Source: Spirodela intermedia (lineage: Eukaryota; Streptophyta; Magnoliopsida; Alismatales; Araceae). Taken from it: 64,000 bases of DNA. Both the position numbers and the translations under genes were made by a program. Numbering within the stretch: the first letter of the stretch is position 1; each line of letters starts with the position of its first letter. Where the stretch lies: assembly GCA_902729315.2 (NCBI GenBank), contig LR746274.1, forward strand, positions 4,491,037 through 4,555,036, read 5' to 3'. A model generated the notes under the pieces. The model was not told the origin of the DNA. It did no database searches and worked only from the letters and a program-made list of their open reading frames with translations. Shown piece by piece: positions 11,652-22,212 of this stretch.

Positions 11652-12872
11652 GTTCTATGTCTCTTTTCCTCTCTCTCTAGTTCTCTCTCATTCTCTCTCC
11701 TGTGACACTCTCTGAATTGGTGTTGGGTTTTGTGAGGAAGGACGCTGGCGAGGCTGGTGGAGGAGCACGGCGTGAGGAGGTGGTCCTTCATAGCGCAGAA
11801 CCTCAACGGCAGGGTGGGGAAGCAATGCAGAGAGAGGTGGCACAATCATCTCAGACCCAACATCAAGGTTCTTCACTCTCTCTCTTGCTCCCTTCAGATC
11901 TCTCTTTCTCTCTCTCTCTCTCTCCCTCCTCTCCCTCCTCTCTCTCCATCTCTTGCTCCCTTCAGATCTCTCTCTCTCTCTGTGTCTCTGTGGCCGGTTG
12001 GTTTCAGGGGCATCACGAAGGAAGGTGGTGCAACACGAGGAACCAAAGAAACTCTATAGGGGAAGACGATGCAGCCACAACAACGCTAAAGACAAAAAAA
12101 AAGTGATTAAAAATTAACTAATTATAGAAAATCGATTGAACCCTCTTAAATCCAATTTTTTAAGACTAATGGAAAAATTAAAAGATTAATTTTTTCCTTA
12201 AAATCCGCATATTTATTTATCCACATATTTAAAGAAACTGTATATCCACATATTTATTTATTTATTTATTTGAAGGCCCCATTCTCCATATGACGCCGGA
12301 GTGTGCGTATGTCTGTCGTTCAGAAGGACACGTGGAGCGAGGAGGAGGACCGGATCCTGATCGAAGCACACGTGGAAGTGGGGAACAGGTGGGCGGAGAT
12401 CGCCCGGCGCCTGCCCGGGAGGACGGAGAACTCCATCAAGAACCACTGGAACGCCACCAAGCGCCGCCAGTTCGCTCGCCGCCGCCAACGCAGTTCCTCC
12501 TCCAGGAACCCCCGCCCCAGCTCCCTCCTCCAGGACTACATCAGAAGCCTCCAACCCGCCGCCGACCCGCCGCCGCCGCCATCCAGCTCCGGCGCCGCCG
12601 CGGTGGGGGAGGAGGTCACCGGCGGCGGGGGGGAGCAGCTCCTGCTGCTGCCAATGTTCGATCTCAGCGACGTGCCCGAGTTCCTCCTCGACGACGGGGG
12701 GATCTTCTCCGGTGTGGCTGGCGGCGGTGGGGGGGCGGCGCCGCTCGTCGGACCCCTTTGGGAGGAGGAGGAGGCGGCGCCGCCGGTGTTGGGGGAGTGT
12801 GACGACGTGAAGAGGGAGATGGACTTGATGGAGATGATGATCGCCCAAGGCGGGGGCTGCTTCTGCTTCTGA
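11212..12872 (+). CDS. R2R3-MYB transcription factor, MYB98/MYB118-like
   Basis: DNA-binding transcriptional regulator, acting in the nucleus. Exons are 11212-11603, 11741-11867 and 12324-12872 with GT-AG introns of 137 and 456 bases, giving 355 residues. The R2 repeat (about 122-173) starts [10 protein letters not shown] and has Trp 125, 145 and 164. R3 (174-222) starts [10 protein letters not shown] and has Trp 177, 196 and 215; plant R3 repeats usually lack the first Trp, and KDTWSEEED with [11 protein letters not shown] marks the MYB98/64/119/115/118 group. In Arabidopsis this group acts in female gametophyte and embryo programmes; that role is inferred here. The N-terminus is acidic and Cys/Tyr-rich, and the C-terminus has Pro, Gly and Glu runs. 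The start is the first in-frame ATG after a CT-rich leader. It converges on the WDL gene. Intron 1 opens with poly-C then (CT)n. Confidence 0.9.
11609..11648 (+). repeat. C-run plus (CT)n microsatellite in MYB intron 1
   Basis: A run of about 13 C followed by about 13 CT units begins a few bases after the intron 1 donor (11604) and makes most of the first third of this 137-base intron. Similar CT tracts sit in intron 2 (about 11905-11980). Confidence 0.9.
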
Positions 12873-13430
12873 CGCGTAGCATTGCCCGAATCGTTGACTT
12901 GAAGTCGGGTTGTCGGGTCAGAGTGGCGTTAAAAACCCAGACACCGACCTGATGATCTCCTGCGGGCCCGGCCCAGAAACTCCGAGATATATTTAATTTT
13001 TAAAAACCTGGGTTGGTTGACTCCGAGAACTGAATGCCCACCCCACCTTGACAGAGGAGAGAGATTAAGGATTTAGGGTGCCACTGGACTGGGCCCCAGT
13101 AAAAGCTCAAAGAAGGGCTTCTCGGGGTCTTATCGAGAGAGAGAGAGAGAGAGAGAGAAGGCTAGACTCTGCCTTTCATCCAAGTCAACTTATTATTAGA
13201 AGCATGGCCAACTCTCTCTCTTTCTCTCTCTCTCTCTAGCTCTTTCAAAATTCTTGAAGCCAACTCACACCACATAAAACCAGAGGACTATTGCAAGAGA
13301 GAAAATTTTCTCGGACAAACACGGCCAGAGACTGTTTCTTATTCTACTCTATTCATTCTCAGATGAATTCAGATGAGAATTCCGAAATTTTTTCTCTCTC
13401 TAGAACTCTCTCTTTCTTGCACTTTCTGTT
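12873..13430. other. Convergent intergenic region with opposed GA and CT tracts
   Basis: Holds the 3' ends of both converging genes. A (GA)n tract at about 13133-13159 is followed about 50 bases later by a (CT)n tract at 13214-13239 on the same strand; these are complementary and could form a hairpin in RNA from either gene. No polyadenylation site can be fixed, though AT-rich DNA at 12985-13010 would suit the MYB gene. Confidence 0.5.
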
Positions 13431-16400
13431 CTACTTCTCCTTCCATGGGGAGGAGCGAGAAGAGCTCGATCCTAGCTCAAGCTGCTTGTCCTTCTTCTTG
13501 TTGCCCGAGCCCAAGCTGGGGGAGCCGCACTTCCTCGCCAAAGAAGCTGATCTCAGAGAAGGAAAGCAGCTTCTGGGAGAAGCCTCTGGAGGATCATCAC
13601 CTCTTCTTCCGAGTTTAGGAGATTGAGGACGAGTTGCCGGAACCTACAGGGGTAAAAAAGAAAAATAAAAAAAGGGAAGGTCTTTTGGCAGCTGTGGTCA
13701 GGAAGGACGAATCAAAGGTTTGACTTTTTTGACATTTTTTTAGCTCTGCCTGACGAAAACCCTGAAGACGTAATGCTGATGAAGAGTCCGTAAGTCTAAA
13801 ATAATGCTAAAGGGTTGACTTTTATCACATGTTGACTGAAAACACAAGTCAGTGTCGGCGAAGACCAGATAAAAAATTGGCTAACTAAAAAAATAAAAAA
13901 AGTCATCATGGAATGGGCTCAATCGGCATTTACAACCTAAAATCATCATCTAATAAGGGTTGACTTTTAACATATGGTCGTGGAGAGTCAAACCGCGTAT
14001 GCTAACTAAAAAAGTAAAACAGCTCGAGTTCCAACACAGCTGATCCTAAGCAGTGTTCTACTAGCAATCATTGTGAAATTAAATAAATTAATTCATTGTT
14101 CACGGTGGATTAGAGAAATCTGACTTTTGGATAAGAGTAATGTCAAGCGGAGATAAGAAGAACAGTCTCAGAGAAATAGAGTCAACCCTATAAGAATCTA
14201 GTAAACAAAAATTAACCCATCTTATCCTTAGAAGGAAAAAGATACCTTCTTGATCTCATTCTTTGGGGGCTCAGTCCCCCGATAGAATCCTGGCATTGGT
14301 CTCGCCTTGAACCCTAGGCCCTGCCGTAGCTTCTTCAGTTCATTTTCGGCTATTTCCTGCCCAAAATAATGACATTCAGATCTAAAGTCAACGAAAACTG
14401 GAAGAAACCAGAGCTCGGCGTTGACCTTGGCCTTCGATTGGCTCTCCAACTTCTCAGCATCGAGCTTCTTTTCGAGCTCAAGAAAAAACTGCAAATAATG
14501 AATTATTTCTTCATAAATGCATTCGATATGTGCTATGGACCTAGAATAATGGACCTTCGACTAATGTTATTTCATATGAATCTGTGAAAATAGATTCCGC
14601 TCTCCATGAACATATTATCATCAAAATGTGATCTTAAAATATGCATGATAAACTTCCAATCTACCCAAAAATTATATATAAAAAGGAATATTTCTGCGGA
14701 TCTCAATCTTCATGAGATTCAAGAGGATTTCTGCAAAAACGGTGAAGAAAAACTTGATATGGAGTAGCTGTGGTGCTGTTACAGGGCTTGCCTCTCTCCT
14801 CTTCTCCGCCCTCTCATCGCTCCTGAATCTGAAGGGAGAGCACACAACCTGGGCGGGCCTCCTCCAGACGCTGCTTGAAGATTTCCAGCAGCTGCCATCA
14901 GGAAAACAAAAAAAATTCAGCAGGGTCTGATCTAGGTTTTCACTTTGAATCATCAGAAGCATCTCAAGAGGGGAATTCGATTCTACAATGCCGCGAGATC
15001 AGACCCACGAGAGCAGCAAGAACGCACCTGGTTGAAACCGATTGGCTCACGACGTTAACTTTTTTACTACTGGGTTGAGAAGGCGTGCCCGTCCTGCGGG
15101 GAGTTGGATCAGAAAGCATTAGGGAGATTTGAAAGCTTCAGGAAATGACTCAGGCTGGTTGGTTCTGATGGTTGGTCCATCCATGGAGGCCTGAGATTAA
15201 AGGGGTTCTACCTTCTGGCTTCTGATTGTGGGGCGATTCTAGCCGTAGGAGACTGCAAGATGAACAGATCGAGCAGGAGCTCTCGTCAGATCAGAAGGAG
15301 ATCGATAGAAGGTCTTCAGCGAGAAGCGTACCCTGGTTGGGGTCTTCAGCAGGTTCATGGGGGAGTCGGATCTCCCCGGAGAAATCAGGTTAGGGTTTGA
15401 CTCCCCATTTTTCTCGTCTGCAGGAGCGGTTCTCGCTGCCGAAGGTGGCGGGGTTTCCTTGGCTATCCGTGGATACTTGGAAACTGGATCCTTCGAGGAC
15501 CTCTTGCCGCTCTGATTCGAAGGATTTTCCTTCCTAGGGTTTCTCGGGGTCGAGGACGAAGGTGACGACGCAGTGGGAGCCTGTCCGAACAACGGCGGCC
15601 ATTTCGAAGAGATGAAGCGGCTCTGCTTCTTCCCCTTCGAACCCGAAGCTGGAACTTCCCGATTGGCAGCAGAGCTCTCCTGAAGAATGCCGTGAGTTAG
15701 TCTTCACCAGTTCGGACCAGAAGAAGAGAAGATCAGAAAGGAGATGCAGAGTTCGCACTTGCAGCGGCGGTTTCATGGCTTGGCTGCTTCTTCTCGGGGC
15801 CGAATCGGAGACGCCGCTGTCGCCTTGATTCTCCTCATCTCCATTCATTGCTCTTGACTGAGCTACCACGAGGATGCCGTCTCCTTTTGTTCTGATTTCG
15901 CCGTCTGGGGGTAAGGTCTTTGGTGAAGGCTCTCTACTGGCGGTCTGATCTTCATCCTTCCCCATTCGGCAGCCTTCTTCCCTCCTTCCAGTCGCCGGAG
16001 AGCTCTGCTCCCGGGGAGAAGAGGCCGCCTCAGGTTCTGGCTCCATGGCGCCGGCCGCCGCTTCGATCTGAAATTGGGCCGGCTGAGGATTGACCGAAGC
16101 CGGATCCATGGAGGCGGCTTCTTCTTCTTCTCTGCCACCAGGTGCCAAAGTGGAGCTTGCCTGCTCGGCCTGAGCAGCGGCCTTCATGGCGGCGATCCTC
16201 TTGAAGCGGGCCTCGAAGTGCGCCTTCATCTGCGCGACGGAGCCTGGCTTTGAGGACTTCTCGGCCTCCTCGATGTACCTGTTCTGGCGGAAGGACGACC
16301 ACTTCCCCCAGTCCAAGGATTCGGAGACGTATCTTCCAAAGGAGATGGAGCCCTCTAACCTGGGGAATGAGCTCTCCTGCCGCAAGGACAGGTAAATTAG

Positions 16401-16810
16401 GGTTTCAGTTGCGGGGATCAACAAGGCGCGACAGCACTGGAACAAAAACAAGATCAAACCCTAAAAAAGATGACAAGCTTGCTGAAGATGGAGACGAAAC
16501 CACGAGATCGGCGGGGGATCGAAGGACGAAATAATAAGAATCAGCGGACGAACCGAAACAATCGATGCCTTTCAAACGCTGGGTCAGAGATCGAAGGAAG
16601 AACTCAATCGATTCCATCATCGGAACTCCTTGAAGGAACAGAGATCACAATCGCCAGGATCAGTAGCGCCGTCGAATGCTTACAAAATCGGGAAAAAAAA
16701 GCAGGGAAAGTAATCTGTGGATCCTCCTCTTCCTTTCTCACCTCCTCCTCCCGATCAGCAGCCGCAGGAGGCTGACAGAAGCTCTGTGCGACGCAAGCTG
16801 CGTCTCCCAT
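13431..16810 (-). CDS. WAVE-DAMPENED2-like (WDL) TPX2-domain microtubule protein
   Basis: Plant microtubule-associated protein; the family binds and bundles cortical microtubules. Minus-strand exons: 16810-16742, 16376-15759, 15679-15332, about 14848-14792, 14488-14426, 14356-14246 and 13643-13431, giving about 492 residues. Exon 1 reads MGDAACVAQSF, the usual family start; an in-frame ATG 22 codons upstream (16876) is possible. Exon 2 holds SISFGRY...WGKWSSF and GSVAQMKAHFEARFKRIAA, the conserved N-terminal block. Exons 4-6 form the TPX2 domain: FRFRSDERAEKRRE, FFLELEKKLDAEK, LKKLRQGLGFKARPMPGFY. The last exon starts VPATRPQSPKLGRR and ends in a basic tail. All listed exons join in frame. 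The donor after exon 4 is GC, not GT. The acceptor of exon 4 is uncertain, and another small exon could lie in 14850-15330. It looks functional. Confidence 0.85.
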
Positions 16811-17583
16811 CGGCAGTCGAGGAAGAAGCACCGGATCAGAGTACCCCCCGCCGCCGCCGCGGAGAACAGCCGCCACCCCCTGGCCGCCTTCTTAGATAGT
16901 TTCGAATTCGAACGACAAAAGCCAGAAAAATAGTGGAGTCAAACGACCGTTGGTGGAGCCATGCGATTCCTCCACCCCACCTCTCTCTCTCTCTCTCTCC
17001 TCTCCCTCCTCTCTCCCTATTATCTCTCTCACTTCCTCCCTTCTGTGGTTGGTCGTTCGGCGCCAGTGGGCCCCACCTGATAACGTCCCTCCCCGCTGAT
17101 TTGGAAGACGGCGGCAGATTTAGCTCCGTGGGGGTGAGAATAGTGACTTGACACCGGGCATCGAGAGGTTCGAGAATAGGTTGCGTTTCGGGGGTGTAGA
17201 AGACTTTGACAGGTGGCGTATGAATATTTGGGTGAAGATTACTAATCTCACCCCACTCTCATCGGTGGTCACCCCTTTTCACGTCAGGCTCACCCCACTC
17301 TAATCGGTGAGGTTAGTTTTGTTGGGGTGGGGGTACCTTTTAAAGGAGTGAACGTAGACAACCGCCAACGGCTCCCTGAGGGGTGTGCCGATTTGAATTT
17401 TGAAGCGCGACGGACCGCTTTGGGCCGGCCGGTCTTTTCCGGTTCGGACCGGAACCAAACCTCAACACCTCTAGTTTTCTTCAATACGTTCAAATCCCAG
17501 AGGGAAAAACCTAGAAATCGGGATCCTCATTGGATAAACTCCCCCAATATGTATGAAATATTTAGCGTGGCTGGAAGATGCAC
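16811..17583 (-). promoter_or_regulatory. Upstream region of the WDL gene
   Basis: Leader and promoter DNA by position. It has a CT tract at 16981-17040 (GA-rich on the gene strand). A small inverted repeat lies at about 17239-17314: 'actaatctcacc' faces 'ggtgaggttagt', and 'ctcaccccactc' occurs twice within it. No TATA box could be assigned with confidence. Confidence 0.35.
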
Positions 17584-17704
17584 ATGAATTTAACTGAACG
17601 AACAACCATTGCTAGCAGGCAATTATTTCCATTTAAGGAAGTTGATGGATCTGGTGGCAAGCTTGAGATGTGGGCGATAGATATGACCCATGAATCTATT
17701 GGGT
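17584..17704 (+). other. Exon-like open stretch, possible gene fragment
   Basis: An ATG at 17584 opens a 40-codon frame containing QLFPFKEVDGSGGKLEMWA and ending at a sequence that fits a splice donor (ATTGG|GTAAGT at about 17700). Composition looks coding, unlike its flanks. I do not recognise the family and found no following exon, so it may be a chance frame or a stranded exon. Confidence 0.2.
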
Positions 17705-18574
17705 AAGTGATTCACGGGGCATGTTTGACTATTTATTTCTATAGTTTTACATTTCAATATTGCCAAGGTTTTCTCTATTTGTAGATTATTCCGTTTTTTT
17801 TTATTATTTTACTTCCCCATGAACTAGTTTAAATGTTGATGAACCCTTCAGCTGAGCACTTGGACCATAAACTTGTCAATTTCTAGTTCTTAGAGCTAAT
17901 TATGCGTCATTTTCCGAGATTATCTTGTCATATTTAGGTGACAAATCCTCTAATTTATTAGAATAAGTCATTTTATAGAATGGAAAATTAGTAGGAAACT
18001 GAGTACACTAGAACAAATATAATATAATTATTGTTAATCCTTATGTGACAAGCGGAGGCGAGCACGGCAGACGACGATGCAGCACAGCGGCGGAAGCAAC
18101 GAGCTCCACTCTTGAGTGACAGTCAGAGGAGAGCACAGAAGTGGGAGCATGGCAGCGAGCTCCCCTCTTGAGTGACAGGCGGAGGTGAACACAGCAGCGG
18201 CGGAAGTGGCCGTGATGACGACGATGACAGCAACTTACGAACTCTCTTCTGGGTATCCATGGCGGCGTCCACAGCGAGCTGAGTAGAAATTAGAAAAAAA
18301 TGTGCCTTGTCAGCTTTTGACACTTGGAATTTCTAGCTACGTTTTCTTTTAACGTTGAATAACTATGAAAAATACGCGACCCAAATTTCTCTATAAATTT
18401 ATGCATTCTCCAATGACTAAAGTTTTTAAAACAATCATCTTTGGGCTACTCAAATGTTATGGGTATTCTTTCTACCAATTATTGTAGAGATTTGAATGGC
18501 AATTTTAGTGGTGTCTGACGCATGATCTAACCACAAGAAGAGAACATGTTGTCAGGTCGAAGAACCTGAACGGG
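17705..18574. other. Intergenic with a short 60-base tandem duplication
   Basis: AT-rich at first. At about 18048-18225 a GC-rich patch repeats a unit of about 60 bases: 'cgagctcc.ctcttgagtgaca' occurs at about 18098 and 18158, with related 'gcggaggcgagcacggca' and 'gcggaggtgaacacagca' beside them. No gene is seen. Confidence 0.5.
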
Positions 18575-20579
18575 TTGGTGCCCGGCCACGGCGATCCCAT
18601 CCATTTTGGTGCACACTCTACCGCACCCTCGCCTTGTCCGCGGACATGGGAGTCCGGCGACATGCCGCTGCTAGCTTACCTTCGTACGATCTCCCGGTTG
18701 AGCAAGATCATACTGATTCTACCCTGGGTGCAGGTGATTTCGACGTTGGCCTGCGTCGGCCTGTCGCTCTGGAGGCTCATCACGCAGGACTATGGCGAGG
18801 TCGAGGAGGGCAACGCTGCTGAACGCAACCGCGAGGGAGCGCTTATGGTGTTCTACTCGACGGCTCTGGCGGAGGAGGTTCTCTGCCTCGTAGAGACGTT
18901 ATACTGGATATTCAAGATATTCGTCGAAAATCTTCTCCAGCGGGTGAGCGACGAATGCGGTTTCGGATCTGACGGCCACCGCTACGTATGCCTCTTCTTC
19001 TTCGACGCCTACTCCAGGTGCATCAACGGCAGCATCATCGACCGGCTAAAGATCGACCTCCTCTCCTTCGCAAAGAAGCTTCTGGTTTCTGATTTCGAGA
19101 AAGAGCAACTCATTATGTTCGCAAATAGTGCAAACTTTGCTGCCGAAAGTCTTCGGAAGGTGAGCACCTCGGAGGAGATGATCGAGCGATTGATTGCGAT
19201 GCTCAACTGGAAGGACCCTGCCGATGCCGAGATCCGGCTCTCGGCCGCCGAAATACTCTCCAAGCTCAAAGGAACCCAGCCATTACCGAGATTCCCGGTG
19301 CCATGGAGTCTAATCATATCCCTTCTAGACACAAGCCAAGGCACTAAGTTCGAGGGGTTACCAAACGATTACTCTACTCTGAATTTGCTTGGTCTGCTGA
19401 TACTGAGTAGTCTCTTCCGAAAGCACGACAACCGCGGCAAGATCTGGCGCACTCCGGGACTTCTGCCGAAGATCATTGATCTCATCGGCCACGGCGAGAA
19501 GATACTCAGGAATCAGTTGACGGCTGCCCAGACCACAGCCCTCAGCCAGTCTCTCTACCTGGTAAAGAGGTTGGCGAGGGCAACCTGTCCGACGGGATTG
19601 CGGCTCCGGCGGGAAATATCCGAGAATGTCATCACCATCAGCAACATCCGGGAGATATTACAGTACGAAGAGCAGTACACAGGCCTGCAACAACTGTGTA
19701 GTGAGATACCGACAAGCTTGGCGATGGACGAGGAGGCAAGGGAGAGAATACGAGGCACCGGTGGGGTGCTACGGCGGTTGTTCTGCATCCTCTTCAACCG
19801 GACGAAGGAGGCCGGAGAAGCCCTAGCAATGCTGGCGCTGGATAGTACCAGAAACTGCCAGCGGATGCTGAACCTGTGTGGTTGGCCGTCTCGTCGCCGC
19901 GCTGAAAGACCCTCTACTGCAAGTCAACTCATTGAGGATTTTAAGAAACTTGTGCGCGTAAGGCGGCGCCGCCTTCCACGCTCAACTCAACAGAGTCTTC
20001 GTCACCGCCATTCTCACAGTTAAAGTTATTCGTGATCGAAGCGGATGCTACTGCTTCAATATTATTACCACCTTGTCCCCGCGCAGCCGGTTTGTAGGAT
20101 CAGAGGACTATGGCTCTTGCAGGTAAACGCAACAGCAATGGCCCATGAAGGGAAGTTGCTGGAGGCGTCAATTGGACTCGCCGCCCAACACTTGCAATTC
20201 TCCAGTCCAGAAGAACAGGCGAGGGAATTTCGAACGGCCGACGTGACAGAGAACTAGCTGGCCGAGAGGCTGGTCTCTACGCTGGAGGTACCATCGGCCG
20301 TCGGTCAAATTCCCAAGAATGCGGAGGTTCGCTATCGAGTTAGCCATCCAGATGATGAAGTCCAGCTCGGAGACCACTCTCCTGTTCGAGCGCTACGGAA
20401 TGACGGTACAGCTGGCGCGCGTGGAGGAGACGACTACGGATGACAAGAGCTTCCGAGTCATCAACGGCAGGGTCGGGATAAGCCGGCACGCCGCGAGCGT
20501 CATTTCGCTCGTCGAGGAGGCCAGGGCACTCCTCCCCCTGGCCGGGCATCATCATCTCCTGCGAGTAAATATAACATGA
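18575..20579 (+). pseudogene. Broken ARM-repeat superfamily gene of unknown function
   Basis: A GC-rich frame from 18575 to about 19877 resembles the N-terminal two thirds of a plant ARM-repeat protein family with no assigned role. It has a hydrophobic segment near the start (LILPWVQVISTLACVGLSLW), then FFFDAYSRCINGSI, EMIERLIAMLNWKDP..AEIRLSAAEILSKL, RKHDNRGKIW..GLLPKIIDLI and EEARERIRGTGGVLRRLF. At about 19877 the family reading moves to another frame (VVGRLVAALKDPLLQVNSLR), which meets TAA at 19959. Further matches follow: KLLEASIGLAAQHLQF up to TAG at 20255, and after another frame change at about 20316 RRFAIELAIQMMKSSSE and GRVGISRHAASVISLVEEA to TGA at 20577. No in-frame ATG fits the N-terminus before 18662. 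It is probably a recent pseudogene; a truncated 482-residue product is the alternative. Confidence 0.75.
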
Positions 20580-20729
20580 GGTTGGATGATTTAAAGATCT
20601 TTATGATGACCATAACGTGCAGATGCATGCGTGATCCTAGCTATTTATGAAGTTCATTCTCAGTTATTCAGGATAAATGGAAGAGAAATAAAGTCATGAT
20701 CGGGCCTAAATGATAAGTAAAATAGATTT

Positions 20730-20734
20730 TCCTT
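20730..20734 (+). repeat. Target-site duplication, left copy (TCCTT)
   Basis: TCCTT just before the 5' LTR is repeated exactly at 25765-25769 after the 3' LTR, the 5-bp duplication expected of an LTR retrotransposon insertion. Confidence 0.9.
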
Positions 20735-21018
20735 TGTCGTGAACGGGGAGCCTTGCATGTCTTGCACGTCTTTTCGTGTAACGGCATAAGCCTTGCACGT
20801 CTCGAGGCACACCTGCCTAGAGCTGTAAGAGGTTGCTTATTACTTACGGTTATTCCTTTTCCCCTTTTGTTGCTCCCTTATTTAAAAAGGGCTGTAAGAG
20901 GTTTTCAATGAGCGAGATAGTCTTCCTTGTTCCTCCTACTGGGTTTTTCCTGTGACTCAGAAGGTGATCTCGCTGGCGACGTCTTAACTGCCGTCGTCTC
21001 TCCGGCGAGTTTCTAACA
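20735..21018 (+). repeat. 5' LTR of the copia element
   Basis: 284 bases, starting TGTCGTGAAC and ending TTCTAACA (TG...CA). It differs from the 3' LTR at about 15 positions by eye, nearly all transitions. It should hold the promoter: 'cttatttaaaaag' at about 20877-20889 is a possible TATA-like element. Confidence 0.95.
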
Positions 21019-21020
21019 AG

Positions 21021-21032
21021 TGGTATCAGAGC
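21021..21032 (+). other. Primer binding site (initiator tRNA-Met)
   Basis: TGGTATCAGAGC begins two bases after the 5' LTR. It is the standard plant retrotransposon site complementary to the 3' end of initiator tRNA-Met and would prime minus-strand DNA synthesis. Confidence 0.95.
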
Positions 21033-21108
21033 TCCCAGGTTGCGGGCCGGGACTTGATCGCGGCAAGGTACAACCGTTGGAATCGAGAACGCGCAATCGA
21101 GACGCACT

Positions 21109-22212
21109 ATGGCAGGAGGAAAGGACAGAGTGGTCCAGAGGGTGATTCGTGAGGTGAGCGCTGGGACCGGGTTCCCAATGCTCACCAAGACCAACTACTC
21201 CGACTGAGCACTGCTCATGAAGGTCAAGCTCAGAGCCCGGTTGCTTTGGACCGCCATTGAGAAAGGGGGCGTCGAACCCCACGAAGACATGCAGGCGCTC
21301 GACGCGCTCTGCAGCGCCGTGCCGCCGGAAATGTGGCCGGTGATCGCGAACAAGGAGATGGCCAAGGAGGCCTGGGAGGCTATCGCCACCATGCGGATCG
21401 GCGATGACCGCGTAAAGAAAGCGTTGGCTCAGAACTTGTGGCGGCAGTTCGACTCGGCGACGTTCAAGGAGGGAGAGTCTATTGAGGACTACGCGTTGCG
21501 TCTCAACAGCATGGCGTCGACTCTCAACACCCTCGGCGACAAGGTCGAAGAGACGCAGGTAGTGGAGAAGATAATCCGCAGTGTTCCCCAACGTTTCAGG
21601 CAGATCGTGGTCGCGATCACGATGCTGCTCGACGTGTCGACGCTCACTGTCGCGGATTTGAAGGGTCGGCTCAAGGCGGCGGAGGATGCCTTCAAGGAAC
21701 TGCCATCGGGTATGCACCACGATGGCAAGCTGCACTTGACTGAGGAAGAGTGGGATGCACGGAGGAGGAAGCGTGATAATGAGAAAACTGGTGGTGGAGG
21801 TAGCAGCAGCGTGACGCACCGTGTCAGACATGGGCGCGGGCGCGGGCGCGGCCGTGGCAGCGACAAGGGCTCGTCATCAGGCGGCCTGACGGGCAACTCA
21901 GGCCGGCCCAGAGGTGATGAGTGCAGGAGATGCGGGAAGCTGGGCCACTGGGCCCGCGAGTGCCGCTCCAAGCCCAAGAAAGAGCAGGCCCACGTCGTCC
22001 AGAATGAGGAGGAGGCCTCGCTCCTTCTCGTGAAGTCAACGACGGCCAGATCAACGGCACTGCCACCAACCTCCACTCCACCACGTTTTGCTGCGACTCC
22101 GCAGGCAGAGGATTGGCTCCGACGTGCAAGCCCACCGCCGCCAGGAGCAAAAGGGGTCCCCGTCAATGGAGGGGCCGCCAAAGAAGAGCGGAAGCCAGGC
22201 GCCCAGACCTAG
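21109..22212 (+). pseudogene. copia gag, broken
   Basis: Capsid and nucleocapsid part of the polyprotein. The frame opens at ATG 21109 (MAGGKDRVVQ) and holds the TKTNYSD segment typical of the copia gag N-terminus. An in-frame TGA at 21205 stands where the family has Trp. The frame then runs on from ALLMKVKLRARLLW through the capsid region. An RGRGRG-rich basic stretch precedes one zinc knuckle, CRRCGKLGHWAREC (CX2CX4HX4C, 21922-21963). A TAG at 22210 ends the open part just before the protease. Confidence 0.9.

Noticed and set aside
12258-12882. Minus-strand and second-frame frames over MYB exon 3
   Set aside because: Pro/Arg/Ala-rich shadows of the real exon, which carries the R3 repeat.
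13291-13626. Plus-strand frame of 111 codons
   Set aside because: It is the antisense shadow of the last WDL exon; the minus-strand reading VPATRPQSPKLGRR fits the family.
15863-16534. Alternative frames over WDL exon 2 on both strands
   Set aside because: Only the 15759-16376 minus frame has the conserved SISFGRY and GSVAQMKAHFEA blocks and splices in frame.
18575-18664. 18575 as the true start of the ARM-repeat gene
   Set aside because: The codon at 18575 is TTG, not ATG; the first in-frame ATG is 18662. The N-terminus itself may be damaged, so 18575 is kept only as the extent of similarity.
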